A stretch of DNA of 32,612 nucleotides from Pseudomonadota bacterium (GTDB taxonomy: Bacteria > Pseudomonadota > Alphaproteobacteria > Sphingomonadales > Sphingomonadaceae): contig CAUJIW010000142.1 of the NCBI GenBank assembly GCA_963205175.1, forward strand, positions 1 through 32,612. Direction: 5' to 3'. The notes beneath the pieces were generated by a model, which saw only the letters and a program-made list of their open reading frames with translations, did no database searches and had not been told where the DNA came from. This document shows, piece by piece, positions 8,822 to 18,444 of the stretch; position 1 is the first letter of the stretch; every line of letters starts with the position of its first letter. The position numbers and the translations under genes were made by a program.

Positions 8822-8854
8822 CCGTTCGCGGCTGGACAGGCTCGCCACGAACGG
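8822..8854. repeat. dispersed palindrome, copy B (inverted)
   Basis: CCGTTCGCGGC and GCCACGAACGG form 11-bp arms with one mismatch around TGGACAGGCTC, the reverse complement of the family loop core. It begins only 9 bases upstream of the pgk start, so in the gap-pgk mRNA it lies close to the ribosome site. Confidence 0.65.
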
Positions 8855-8878
8855 AATCGCACCGTTCCAGCCATCAGG

Positions 8879-8913
8879 CCCGCTCGTCCCGAGCCCGTCG
8901 AAGGGCGAGCGGG
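8879..8913. repeat. dispersed palindrome, copy C
   Basis: CCCGCTCGTCC and GGGCGAGCGGG make 11-bp arms (one T-G wobble) around a loop containing GAGCCCGTCGAA, the same core as copy A at 2060-2093. It lies 12 bases after the gap stop codon and 25 bases from copy B. Confidence 0.75.
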
Positions 8914-8924
8914 CGCGCCGGCGT

Positions 8925-9980
<1,056 letters not shown>

Positions 9981-11954
9981 CTATAGCGCAGCCTTGACCT
10001 TTTCGGCAATCTTGTTCGCGGTTAACCCGAAGAAATCGTAGAGCTGCTCCGCCGGCGCGCTGGCACCGAAGCGGTCGATGCCCAGCGTCAGGCCGTTGTC
10101 GCCGACATAGGCGCGCCACCCCTGGGTGCAGCCGGCCTCCACCGACACCTTCAGCGTGCCGGGCTTCAGCACCGAGGCGCGATAAGCCGCGTCCTGGGCG
10201 TCGAACAGCTCGGTGCAGGGCATCGAGACGACCTCGGCGGCGATCCCCGCCTCAGCCAGCAGGGCCGCCGCGTCGCAGACGATGCCGACCTCGGAGCCGG
10301 TGGCGATCAGGGTCACCCGGGCATTGTCGGCGGAGCGCAGCACATAGCCACCACGGGCCGACAGGTTGCCGCCGGTGGCCTCCAGGCGAAGCTGCGCCAG
10401 GTTCTGCCGGGTCAGCGCCAGCACCGACGGCCCGTCGGCGCGCTGCAGCGCCAGCTGCCAGCACTCGGCGGTTTCCACCACGTCGGCGGGGCGGAACACC
10501 GCCACGTTGGGCATCGCCCGCAGGCTCGCCAGATGCTCGATCGGCTGGTGGGTCGGCCCATCCTCGCCCAGACCGATGGAGTCGTGGGTCATGACATAGA
10601 CGACCCGCTGGTGCTGGAGTGCCGACAGGCGGATCGCCGGCCGGCAATAGTCGGTGAACACCAGGAAGGTGCCGCCATAGGGGATGATGCCGCCATGCAG
10701 GCTCATGCCGTTCATCGCCGCCGCCATGCCGAACTCGCGGATGCCGTAGTGGACATAGCGGCCGCCGTAGTTGTCGGCGTTGAGGATGGCGAGCCCCTTG
10801 GTCTTGGTGTTGTTGGAGCCGGTGAGGTCGGCCGAGCCGCCCACTGTTTCCGGCGCGGCGACGTTGATCGCCTCCAGCACCATTTCGGACGCCTTGCGGG
10901 TGGCGACCGTCTGCGGCTTCTCGATCAGCCCGGCGATATAGTCGGCGAGCGCCTGATCGAGGCCCGCCGGCAGGTCGCCGGCCATGCGGCGCTCGAACTC
11001 GGCGCGGGTCTCGGCGGGCGCGGCGGCGAAACGCTGGACCCAGGCGGCATGATCGGCCGCGCCCCGGCGACCGGCGGCGCGCCAGGCCTCCAGGATGTCG
11101 GCCGGCACCACGAACGGCTCGGCGGACCAGCCGATGTTCTCGCGGGTGGCGGCGATCTCGGCGGCCCCCAGCGGCGAACCGTGGGTGTCCTTGCTGCCCT
11201 GCTTGTTGGGCGCGCCCTTGCCGATGACGGTCTTGCAGCCGATCAGCGAGGGGCGCGGATCGGCCTGTGCCGCCAGCAGGGCGGCTTCCACCGCCACCGG
11301 ATCATGGCCGTCGACCCGCTGGACGTGCCAGCCGGCCGCCGCGAAGCGGGCCGGAATGTCCTCCGAGGAGGCGATGCTGATCGGCCCGTCGATGGAGATG
11401 TTATTGTCGTCCCACAGCACGATCAGCCGACCGAGCTTGAAGTGGCCGGCCATGGAAATGGCTTCCTGGCTGATGCCTTCCATCAGGCAGCCATCGCCGG
11501 CAATCACATAGGTGCGGTGGTCGACCAGGTCGTCGCCGTACAGCGCGTTGAGGTGCCGTTCGGCCAGCGCCATGCCGACCGAGGTCGCCAGCCCCTGCCC
11601 CAGCGGCCCGGTGGTGGTCTCGACACCCGCCAGCTCGCCGAACTCCGGGTGACCGGCGCACGGGCTGCCGAGCTGGCGGAAAGCCTTGATCTCGTCGATG
11701 GTCGGGTTGGCGTAGCCGGTGAGATACAGCAGCGAATACAGCAGCATCGAGCCGTGACCGGCCGACAGCACGAAGCGGTCGCGGTCCGCCCAGCGCGGCG
11801 CCGCCGGATCATATTTCATCACCCTGGTGAACAGGACGGTGGCGACGTCGGCCATGCCCATCGGCATGCCGGGATGGCCGGACTTGGCCTTTTCGATGGC
11901 GTCCATGCTGAGGGCGCGGATCGCGTTGGCCATTTGCTGCTGCGTGACGGTCAT
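9981..11954 (-). CDS. tkt: transketolase
   Basis: This thiamine-diphosphate enzyme moves two-carbon units between sugar phosphates in the pentose phosphate pathway (or the Calvin cycle). The 657-residue protein shows the N-terminal [13 protein letters not shown], the ThDP/Mg site [13 protein letters not shown], and the second-domain [11 protein letters not shown] and [24 protein letters not shown] chose ATG 11954 because the candidate promoter at 11986-12013 would start transcripts near 11979, downstream of the alternative in-frame start at 11987. It leads the leftward tkt-gap-pgk-fbaB-thiE cluster. No RuBisCO or phosphoribulokinase gene is present, so the role is best taken as central metabolism. 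Confidence 0.96.
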   Translation of the reverse strand: MTVTQQQMANAIRALSMDAIEKAKSGHPGMPMGMADVATVLFTRVMKYDPAAPRWADRDRFVLSAGHGSMLLYSLLYLTGYANPTIDEIKAFRQLGSPCAGHPEFGELAGVETTTGPLGQGLATSVGMALAERHLNALYGDDLVDHRTYVIAGDGCLMEGISQEAISMAGHFKLGRLIVLWDDNNISIDGPISIASSEDIPARFAAAGWHVQRVDGHDPVAVEAALLAAQADPRPSLIGCKTVIGKGAPNKQGSKDTHGSPLGAAEIAATRENIGWSAEPFVVPADILEAWRAAGRRGAADHAAWVQRFAAAPAETRAEFERRMAGDLPAGLDQALADYIAGLIEKPQTVATRKASEMVLEAINVAAPETVGGSADLTGSNNTKTKGLAILNADNYGGRYVHYGIREFGMAAAMNGMSLHGGIIPYGGTFLVFTDYCRPAIRLSALQHQRVVYVMTHDSIGLGEDGPTHQPIEHLASLRAMPNVAVFRPADVVETAECWQLALQRADGPSVLALTRQNLAQLRLEATGGNLSARGGYVLRSADNARVTLIATGSEVGIVCDAAALLAEAGIAAEVVSMPCTELFDAQDAAYRASVLKPGTLKVSVEAGCTQGWRAYVGDNGLTLGIDRFGASAPAEQLYDFFGLTANKIAEKVKAAL

Positions 11955-11985
11955 GGGCGGAACTACCTGGATTGAAATCGCGCGC

Positions 11986-12013
11986 ACAATAGGGATGCGG
12001 CGCCCGACGTCAA
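11986..12013 (-). promoter_or_regulatory. candidate tkt-gap-pgk promoter
   Basis: On the minus strand TTGACG (12008-12013) and TATTGT (11986-11991) are spaced by 16 bases. The predicted start near 11979 leaves a leader of about 25 bases. The -35 box is one arm of a 7-bp inverted repeat whose other arm is the -35 of the opposite promoter. Confidence 0.6.
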
Positions 12014-12031
12014 CTTATGCCGTGACTCGTG

Positions 12032-12061
12032 TTGACGCCGCTGCAAGCAAAGTCTTATGCT
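12032..12061 (+). promoter_or_regulatory. candidate promoter of the DUF4164-zapA operon
   Basis: TTGACG (12032-12037) and TATGCT (12056-12061) are spaced by 18 bases, with a start expected near 12068 and about 27 bases of leader. It lies back-to-back with the tkt promoter, the two -35 boxes being 18 bases apart. Confidence 0.6.
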
Positions 12062-12094
12062 TTTGCGACAACTCTTTGAGAACGAAGGCCGACC

Positions 12095-12454
12095 ATGCCC
12101 CTGCAAACGGCCATCCAGCATCTGGACGACGCCATGCGGCGCCTCGAATCCCGCATCGACGGGCGGATTCGCGCGTTGGAGGCCGAGGTGGCGGCGCTGC
12201 GCATCGAGCGCGACATGCTGATCGAACAGGTCCAGCAGGCCGCTGCCGGCCCGCCAACGGACGCCGAGGCGCCGGCGGGCGAGATCGCCGCCCTGCTCGA
12301 TGAACTGGACGCCATGGCCACCGCGCACGACGCGCTGATCCAGCGCTATGGCGAACTGGAATTGCGTCATGCCGAGCTGGAACAGGCGGCCCACGGGGCG
12401 CTGGAACGGGTCGATGGCCTGATCGCGCGGGTGCAGCAGGCGGGAGGCAACTGA
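12095..12454 (+). CDS. DUF4164-like coiled-coil protein
   Basis: This 119-residue, almost entirely helical protein has heptad-like leucine, alanine and isoleucine spacing in two coiled-coil stretches (about 7-48 and 60-115) joined by a proline/glycine-containing linker. It resembles the DUF4164 family that precedes zapA in many alphaproteobacteria. No cysteine, signal peptide or membrane segment is present. The stop is one base from the zapA start, so the two are surely coupled, and a role in Z-ring assembly beside ZapA is a reasonable inference from context alone. Confidence 0.8.
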   Translation: MPLQTAIQHLDDAMRRLESRIDGRIRALEAEVAALRIERDMLIEQVQQAAAGPPTDAEAPAGEIAALLDELDAMATAHDALIQRYGELELRHAELEQAAHGALERVDGLIARVQQAGGN

Positions 12455-12455
12455 G

Positions 12456-12773
12456 ATGGGCCAGATCAACATCCTGGTCGGCGGCCGCCATTACCCGATC
12501 GCCTGTGGCGACGGCGAGGAGGAGCAGGTCCGCCGGCTTGCCGACATCGTCAACCGCAAGGCCGATGAGCTGACGGCGGCGCTCGGCCAGATGGGTGAGG
12601 GCCGGCTGCTGCTGATGGCGGCGTTGATGCTGGCGGACGAACTGGCGGAAGCGCGCCAGCAGGCCGGCAGCGATCCATCGACGCTGGCAGCCGCCGAACA
12701 GGCGCTCGCCTCGGCCGCAGCCCGACTCGACGCTCTGGCCGATGGCCTTGAGCCTTTGCCCATCAGCGCCTAA
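12456..12773 (+). CDS. zapA: cell division protein ZapA
   Basis: ZapA binds and bundles FtsZ at mid-cell. The 105 residues contain the N-terminal ZapA globular domain (starts MGQINILVGGRHYPIACGDG, then the RLADIVNRKADEL helix) and a C-terminal coiled coil. Its position directly before 6S RNA and the folate cyclo-ligase gene is the classic proteobacterial arrangement. The stop TAA (12771-12773) lies within the -10 box proposed for the 6S RNA promoter. Confidence 0.93.
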   Translation: MGQINILVGGRHYPIACGDGEEEQVRRLADIVNRKADELTAALGQMGEGRLLLMAALMLADELAEARQQAGSDPSTLAAAEQALASAAARLDALADGLEPLPISA

Positions 12774-12776
12774 ATA
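12748..12776 (+). promoter_or_regulatory. candidate 6S RNA promoter inside the zapA 3' end
   Basis: TTGAGC (12748-12753) and TAAATA (12771-12776) are separated by exactly 17 bases. The expected start, about 12782-12784, agrees with the 6S RNA 5' end deduced from pairing. The -10 box includes the zapA stop codon. Confidence 0.6.
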
Positions 12777-12780
12777 GGAC

Positions 12781-12927
12781 GTCGGCGGGTACTGCAGGAT
12801 ACGAGCGTCGCGAACATCCCTGAGGCGATATTAACATCCTATGGGAGCTGTCCCTGAGCAAGTCCTGGCTTGACTTATACGGCGCCCACCTGACGTTTGG
12901 GCGTCAGAGGATCTTCCAGCCACCGAC
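12781..12927 (+). ncRNA. ssrS: 6S RNA
   Basis: This is a regulatory RNA that mimics an open promoter and binds the housekeeping RNA polymerase holoenzyme. It lies between zapA and the cyclo-ligase gene, its conserved place. Recognisable pieces are CCCTGAGGCGATATTAAC in the 5' half and CTTATACGGCGCCCACCTG with GGGCGTCAGAGGAT in the 3' half, typical of alphaproteobacterial 6S RNA. The ends were set by pairing GTCGG (12781-12785) with CCGAC (12923-12927) and CTGcAGGAT with ATCTTcCAG. Exact ends may differ by several bases. Confidence 0.88.
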
Positions 12928-12929
12928 CC

Positions 12930-13652
12930 ATGCGGTCCCGCCACCCCGCCATGCCTGACACGCCCCCCCCTGACGGCCCGCCGGACATCGGCCCGCCGGA
13001 CATCGGCCAGCCCGACACCGCCGCGCGAGCCGGCAAGTCATCGCTGCGCGCGTCACTGCGGGCGGCACGGCGAGAGGCCCATGCCGCGTTTACAGCCCTG
13101 CCCGCCGTCACGCGACAGCGCATCACCGGCGACATGGCCACCCGACTGCTGGCGCATCTGCCCGCCGCGCCCACCATCATCGCCAGCTACCGCGCCGTGG
13201 CGAGCGAGCTTGATCCCGCGCCGATCGAGGCGGTTTTGCGCGATCATGGCCACAGCATCGCCCTGCCCCGCATCACCAGGCCGGATCAGGCGCTGGCCTT
13301 CCACCGCCTCGACGACCCCGCCCGGCTGATCCCTGGCCCCCACGACATCGCGGAGCCTGACCCGAGCCTGCCGGTCGTCCGACCCGCCGTGCTGCTGGTG
13401 CCGCTGGTGGGCGCCGACACCGCCGGTCACCGCCTTGGCCAGGGCGGCGGCTACTACGATCGCACGCTGGCGTCCTTGCGCGCGACAGGGCCGGTGCTGG
13501 CGCTCGGTCTGGCCTACGACGCCCAGATCACCCCGATCCCGGCCGAGCCGCACGATCAGCCGCTCGATGCCGTGCTGACGCCGACATGCTGGATCGGCTG
13601 CCGCCCTGACACCGCGCGCCCCGACAACGAGGACAACACCCTTGACCGATGA
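12930..13652 (+). CDS. fau: 5-formyltetrahydrofolate cyclo-ligase
   Basis: This enzyme uses ATP to convert 5-formyl-THF to 5,10-methenyl-THF. The core includes an N-terminal basic helix (SLRASLRAARREAH), IIASYRAVASELDP, and the ATP-binding signature HRLGQGGGYYDR near residues 165-180. The N-terminus before about residue 30 is rich in proline, glycine and aspartate, with the repeat PPDIG, and is not typical. The start is uncertain: 12897 would lie inside the 6S RNA, while 12930 and 12951 are both possible, and none has a clear ribosome site. The gene follows 6S RNA as in many proteobacteria and overlaps the NUDIX gene by 11 bases. Confidence 0.9.
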   Translation: MRSRHPAMPDTPPPDGPPDIGPPDIGQPDTAARAGKSSLRASLRAARREAHAAFTALPAVTRQRITGDMATRLLAHLPAAPTIIASYRAVASELDPAPIEAVLRDHGHSIALPRITRPDQALAFHRLDDPARLIPGPHDIAEPDPSLPVVRPAVLLVPLVGADTAGHRLGQGGGYYDRTLASLRATGPVLALGLAYDAQITPIPAEPHDQPLDAVLTPTCWIGCRPDTARPDNEDNTLDR

Positions 13653-14124
13653 GCTCTCCGCGGCGGCCGATCCGCGCCTCTATACCGCCCATCCGCTGGT
13701 GGGCGTCGGTGTCGTTGTCATCCGCGACGGCCAGGTGCTGCTGATCCGCCGCGCCAAGCCGCCGCGTGCCGGCCAATGGAGCCTGCCGGGCGGGATGCAG
13801 CAGATCGGCGAGACCGTGCGCGAGGCGGGCATCCGCGAGGTACGCGAGGAAACCGGGCTTGAGGTGACACTGCACGATCTGCTCGACGTCATCGACATGA
13901 TCGAGCCGGATGACGCGGGGCGAGTCCGGCGCCACTACACGCTCATCGACTTCCGGGGCACGGCGGCGGCCGGCGAGCCGGTGGCCGGTGACGACGCGGC
14001 CGATGCGCGCTGGTTCACCCCCGAGGAGTTGACCATGCTCGATCTATGGTCCAAGACCCGCGCCGTGATCGATCAGGCTCTCGCGCGCGCCGGGGCCGCC
14101 GGTACGGGGACACCAGAAGGATGA
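13642..14124 (+). CDS. NUDIX hydrolase
   Basis: A hydrolase of a nucleoside-diphosphate-linked substrate, 160 residues. The full NUDIX box runs from GGMQQIGE to REVREETGL and keeps the catalytic Glu residues, preceded by GQWSLPGG. The substrate is not deducible; the layout resembles ADP-ribose pyrophosphatase-type members. The start is TTG at 13642, supported by GAGGA about 7 bases upstream and by the absence of an ATG at the right place. It overlaps fau at its 5' end and the DUF2842 gene by ATGA at its 3' end, so the three are translationally coupled. Confidence 0.9.
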   Translation: MTDELSAAADPRLYTAHPLVGVGVVVIRDGQVLLIRRAKPPRAGQWSLPGGMQQIGETVREAGIREVREETGLEVTLHDLLDVIDMIEPDDAGRVRRHYTLIDFRGTAAAGEPVAGDDAADARWFTPEELTMLDLWSKTRAVIDQALARAGAAGTGTPEG

Positions 14125-14342
14125 CGATCAAGACACGCAAGCTCGCGGGCATGCTGCTGCTGGTCGGCGGCCTGCTCACCTACGTCCTGGTCGCGGCCAG
14201 CGTCATCGGTGCCATGCAGGGTTTGCCGGAGGCCGCGCGGCTGCTGCTCTACGCCGTGGCCGGCATCGCCTGGATTTTCGCCGCCCGGCCGGTCTTGGTG
14301 TGGATGGAAACAGGAAAATGGTGGGTACGTCGTGAGCGTTGA
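14121..14342 (+). CDS. DUF2842 small membrane protein
   Basis: This 73-residue protein has two transmembrane helices (about 8-30 and 38-60), a short basic N-terminus (MTIKTRK) and a tryptophan-rich end (VLVWMETGKWWVRRER). This is the pattern of the alphaproteobacterial DUF2842 family, of unknown function. ATG 14121 overlaps the NUDIX stop as ATGA and has AGAAGG just upstream; a longer frame from 14046 is not supported. It overlaps the chorismate mutase start by 11 bases. Confidence 0.82.
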   Translation: MTIKTRKLAGMLLLVGGLLTYVLVAASVIGAMQGLPEAARLLLYAVAGIAWIFAARPVLVWMETGKWWVRRER

Positions 14343-14634
14343 TCCGGCTAGCGTGACATCCATGGCCGAGGTTCGGGCGGCCATCGACGACATCGACCGC
14401 GAACTGGTGGCGCTGCTGCGCCGCCGGCTCGACTTCATCGAGGCCGCCGCCCGCATCAAACCGGCCCGCGCCCTGGTTCGCGACGAGGTCCGCAAGGCCG
14501 CGGTGATCGCCAACGCCGTCGCCGAGGCCAAACGGCTCAACCTGCCCGCCGCCCTGGTGGAAGACCTCTACGAACGCCTGGTCGAGTTCAGCATCGCCCA
14601 TGAATTTGACCGCTTTGACGCCCTGAACGGCTGA
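14332..14634 (+). CDS. chorismate mutase, AroQ type
   Basis: This enzyme rearranges chorismate to prephenate, the first step to phenylalanine and tyrosine. The compact all-helical domain starts at VRAAIDDIDRELVALLRRR, continues with the basic IKPAR and DEVRKAAV, and ends with LYERLVEFSIAHE. It is a stand-alone domain of about 90 residues, with no fused dehydratase or DAHP synthase. The PchB-like isochorismate-pyruvate lyase subgroup cannot be excluded. The start is GTG 14332, overlapping the DUF2842 stop; ATG 14362 would also leave the whole domain intact. A terminator follows at 14675. Confidence 0.85.
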   Translation: MSVDPASVTSMAEVRAAIDDIDRELVALLRRRLDFIEAAARIKPARALVRDEVRKAAVIANAVAEAKRLNLPAALVEDLYERLVEFSIAHEFDRFDALNG

Positions 14635-14674
14635 CGCCGCGCCGCCCTCGTCCCCGGCCGCGACATCTTGCAGC

Positions 14675-14692
14675 ACCCGCCTCGGGTCTTTT
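14675..14692 (+). terminator. terminator after chorismate mutase
   Basis: ACCCG-CCT-CGGGT forms a 5-bp stem with a 3-base loop and is followed by CTTTT. It lies 41 bases after the chorismate mutase stop and would close the zapA-to-chorismate-mutase run. The stem is short. Confidence 0.45.
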
Positions 14693-14733
14693 ACTATCGC
14701 CGGCACTTCCTATCTTGAGGGGGAATGTGTGCC

Positions 14734-15408
14734 ATGCCGCGCTGGTACAGCGCGCGAACCGATGGACCCGCCATGATCTCTCGCCGATCCCTGCTGCGTT
14801 CCGTTCCCCTGGCGATTGCCGCCACCGCCGCTGCCCGCCCCTCTGTCGGCCGGGCCTTCACGGCACCCGCGACAATCAGCCGGCATGACCCGAAACGCGT
14901 GATCCGACGGCCGCTGCTGGACGCTGCCCTGGAGCGGTTCCATGAGCTGAAACCGCGCATCAAGGCAAGCGATCTCATTGGAATCGTCGATTTCTCCAGA
15001 CACTCCAGCGAGCCGCGCTTTCATGTGCTGGACATGCACAGCGGTGACGTGAGCACGCACCTGGTGTCTCACGGGCGTGGTTCGGACCCCGCGCATACCG
15101 GGCTGTTGCAACGCTTCTCCAATACACCAGGATCCAACGCCTCGTCGGATGGCGCCTACATCACCGGCGCCCGCTATGTCGGCCAGCACGGCCCCTCGAT
15201 GCGCCTCCATGGCGTCGACCCGACCAATGACAACGCCGAGGCCCGCGCCATCGTGCTGCATTCGGCCTGGTATGTATCGAAAGACCTGGTGCGCCAGCAC
15301 GGCAAGATCGGCCGCAGCCAGGGCTGCTTCGCCGTCAACCCGCAGGAGCTGGCCTACTTTCTCGACAATTTTGGCAACGGCCGGCTGCTTTACGCAGCCA
15401 AGGTCTGA
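14734..15408 (+). CDS. murein L,D-transpeptidase catalytic domain protein (YkuD_2-like)
   Basis: A likely exported peptidoglycan enzyme of 224 residues. The N-terminus carries SRRSLLR before a hydrophobic stretch and alanine-rich end, a plausible Tat or Sec signal. The C-terminal half contains LHSAWYVS and GRSQGCFAVNP, in which the Cys and preceding residues fit the catalytic S-x-G-C motif of the YkuD_2 family (murein L,D-transpeptidase catalytic domain). I used ATG 14734 because GAGGGGG is about 10 bases upstream; ATG 14773 directly before the twin-arginine motif is an alternative. It converges on a second, unrelated L,D-transpeptidase with only 20 bases between stops. Confidence 0.85.
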   Translation: MPRWYSARTDGPAMISRRSLLRSVPLAIAATAAARPSVGRAFTAPATISRHDPKRVIRRPLLDAALERFHELKPRIKASDLIGIVDFSRHSSEPRFHVLDMHSGDVSTHLVSHGRGSDPAHTGLLQRFSNTPGSNASSDGAYITGARYVGQHGPSMRLHGVDPTNDNAEARAIVLHSAWYVSKDLVRQHGKIGRSQGCFAVNPQELAYFLDNFGNGRLLYAAKV

Positions 15409-15428
15409 TCGCCGTCACCCGCCAGAGG

Positions 15429-16847
15429 TCAGACCGCGCAGCGTGACGCGCCATCGTCATCAGCGGCCCCGGTCGCCGCTGTCGCCGCGACAGGCGCGTC
15501 GAGATCGGCCCGTGCGTCGCGCGGCGTATCGAGCGCCGCCACTACCCCGGCATCCCGGCCGTAGACGTCGTCCAGCGTGATCACGGCGCCATCGCGCACC
15601 ACTGCCGTCATGTAGACGAGGAAGGCCGGCAGCGGCTGACCGAGTCCAACCGTCGTTTCCCGCCGGGTCTCCAGCGCGGTGGCAACCCGCGCCGCGTCCC
15701 ACCCCGCCGTGCCGGCGACCAGCGCCCGGGCAAGACCGAGGGCATCGCGGGTGCGGATGCACCCGTTGCTCAGCGCCCGTTTCGGCTGATCGAACAGTTC
15801 CTTGTTCGGGGTGTCGTGAAGATAGATGTCATAGGTGTTGTACATCCGCAGCTTGACCTGGCCCAGCGCGTTGCTGGGCCCGGGCGCCTGCCGCAGGCGA
15901 TACCCGCTGGGCAGTGACGACAGGCTCTTCCAGCCCAGCGTCGTCAACGGCACCGGCAGGCCGTCGCGATAGAGCCTGTAATCCAGCCTGGCGCCCTGGC
16001 CGCGACGCAGCGCCGGAATGACGGACTCGCTGACCAGCCGGCGCGGCGGATCCCACCACGGATTGAACACCACGCCCGTAACGTCGACACGGAAGGAGGG
16101 CGTCGGGTGCGCGACCTTGCCAATGATCACATCGTGGGCACGCACCGCAGCGCCACCCCGCCACAGGAACAGCCGGTATTCCGGCAGATTGACCCACAGC
16201 CGGTGCGCCGGCAGGGTTCGCGGCAACCAGCGCCAGCGTTCCAGGGTCGCGCGCAGGCTTTCAAGACGCCGCTGGCGGGCCGGATCGGCCGACACGATGG
16301 CGTTACCGGCGCCAAGGCTGCGCATTTCGGTCGTCAGAAGCTGGTATTCAGCGGCGGCCGGCGCCAATCCCGCCAGCGTCATCGCCAGGGTTTGCGCGTG
16401 CAGGGCAGCGTCCACGGCTGATGTCGGATCGGGATCGGAGTCGCGGATGTGCCACGCCGAATCGACCCGCCCGGCCGACACCCGGCCATGCGCCAGATCA
16501 CGCGCCAGCCGCAGCGCCATTTCCCGCGTCAGCAACGTGCCCGCGGCGGTGCCCGCCAGTGCCCTGAGGCGTTCCGGCTGATAGTCCGCCGGATTGAGGC
16601 CATGGGCTGCACTCTCGGTGATCGCCGCCAGCAGATCGCCAAGATTGCGGTCAACCCGCGCCACCACCGCCGGCGTCGGCACGGCCTGCACCGGCCTGCT
16701 GTCCACCAGCATGTCGGGTACGGATGACGGCTGGGAAGGCTGGCAGGCAGCCAGCGCGATGACCGCGATGGCCATGGCGGCCGAACGCCCGGTCCGCGAC
16801 GTCCGTAAGGAGTGCACAACAGCAAACATGAAAGTGGGATAGCACAT
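15429..16847 (-). CDS. L,D-transpeptidase, YcbB/LdtD type
   Basis: This protein forms 3-3 peptide cross-links in peptidoglycan. The 472-residue protein has an N-terminal hydrophobic stretch ending in ALAAC, a lipobox, so it may be an outer-membrane lipoprotein. A scaffold-like domain follows, and the catalytic part shows WVNLPEYRLFLW, FNPWWDPPRR and YLHDTP with SNGCIRT, containing the nucleophile Cys and the partner His. The order and the large insertion are typical of the YcbB group. The start is uncertain: ATG 16847 and ATG 16829 are both open without a clear ribosome site. It ends tail to tail with the gene at 14734-15408. Confidence 0.9.
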   Translation of the reverse strand: MCYPTFMFAVVHSLRTSRTGRSAAMAIAVIALAACQPSQPSSVPDMLVDSRPVQAVPTPAVVARVDRNLGDLLAAITESAAHGLNPADYQPERLRALAGTAAGTLLTREMALRLARDLAHGRVSAGRVDSAWHIRDSDPDPTSAVDAALHAQTLAMTLAGLAPAAAEYQLLTTEMRSLGAGNAIVSADPARQRRLESLRATLERWRWLPRTLPAHRLWVNLPEYRLFLWRGGAAVRAHDVIIGKVAHPTPSFRVDVTGVVFNPWWDPPRRLVSESVIPALRRGQGARLDYRLYRDGLPVPLTTLGWKSLSSLPSGYRLRQAPGPSNALGQVKLRMYNTYDIYLHDTPNKELFDQPKRALSNGCIRTRDALGLARALVAGTAGWDAARVATALETRRETTVGLGQPLPAFLVYMTAVVRDGAVITLDDVYGRDAGVVAALDTPRDARADLDAPVAATAATGAADDDGASRCAV

Positions 16848-16879
16848 GGCGGCGGCACTGTCGCCCCGACCGGTCCGGC

Positions 16880-16906
16880 AAAAAGAAAGCCACCTTGCGG
16901 TGGCTT
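16880..16906 (-). terminator. rho-independent terminator of tRNA-Asp
   Basis: On the minus strand AAGCCACC-GCAA-GGTGGCTT forms a perfect 8-bp stem with a tetraloop, followed by a tract reading TTTCTTTTT (the first Ts overlapping the stem end). It lies 26 bases after the tRNA 3' end. Confidence 0.85.
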
Positions 16907-16931
16907 GCTTTACCCTTTCCTGAAGGGAAAG

Positions 16932-17008
16932 TGGCGCGAGTGACGGGGCTCGAACCCGCGACCTCCGGCGTGACAGGCCGGCACTCTAACCGACTGAGCT
17001 ACACCCGC
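16932..17008 (-). tRNA. tRNA-Asp (anticodon GTC)
   Basis: The minus strand folds as a 77-base cloverleaf. Acceptor GCGGGTG pairs with CACTCGC, the D arm begins TAGCTCAG, the anticodon loop CTGTCAC reads GTC, the T loop is TTCGAGC, and discriminator G is followed by an encoded CCA. A strong promoter lies upstream and a terminator downstream, so it is a monocistronic tRNA gene. Confidence 0.97.
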
Positions 17009-17021
17009 GCGACAGGGGTGC

Positions 17022-17050
17022 TTCCTATGGGGTGAGCCCTGCCCTGTCAA
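17022..17050 (-). promoter_or_regulatory. tRNA-Asp promoter
   Basis: On the minus strand a consensus TTGACA (17045-17050) is followed after 17 bases by TAGGAA (17022-17027). The predicted start near 17015 is about 7 bases before the mature tRNA. The -35 is the best in the window, as expected for a stable RNA. Confidence 0.7.
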
Positions 17051-17121
17051 GCGATCTCGCATCGCAATTCTGTAAAATCCACATCTTCCCCCCGGCCCGC
17101 CCCGACGCCACCCTGACCGCT

Positions 17122-18336
<1,215 letters not shown>

Positions 18337-18444
18337 CTATCCATAAGCGCAGGCGCGCGGGCCGACCCGGCTGTGGCTAACTTGGCGTCCAACAAGGGCG
18401 CGCATCGCGTGCCGATATCAGACCATCCTGGGGAAGGACACGCC

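Noticed and set aside
9981-11954. Calvin-cycle transketolase (cbbT) in a carbon-fixation operon
   Set aside because: No RuBisCO, phosphoribulokinase or CbbR-like gene occurs in the window, and the gene set fits glycolysis and the pentose phosphate pathway.
12774-12929. Short coding sequence between zapA and the cyclo-ligase gene
   Set aside because: The interval is explained by 6S RNA, whose conserved pieces and closing stem are visible.
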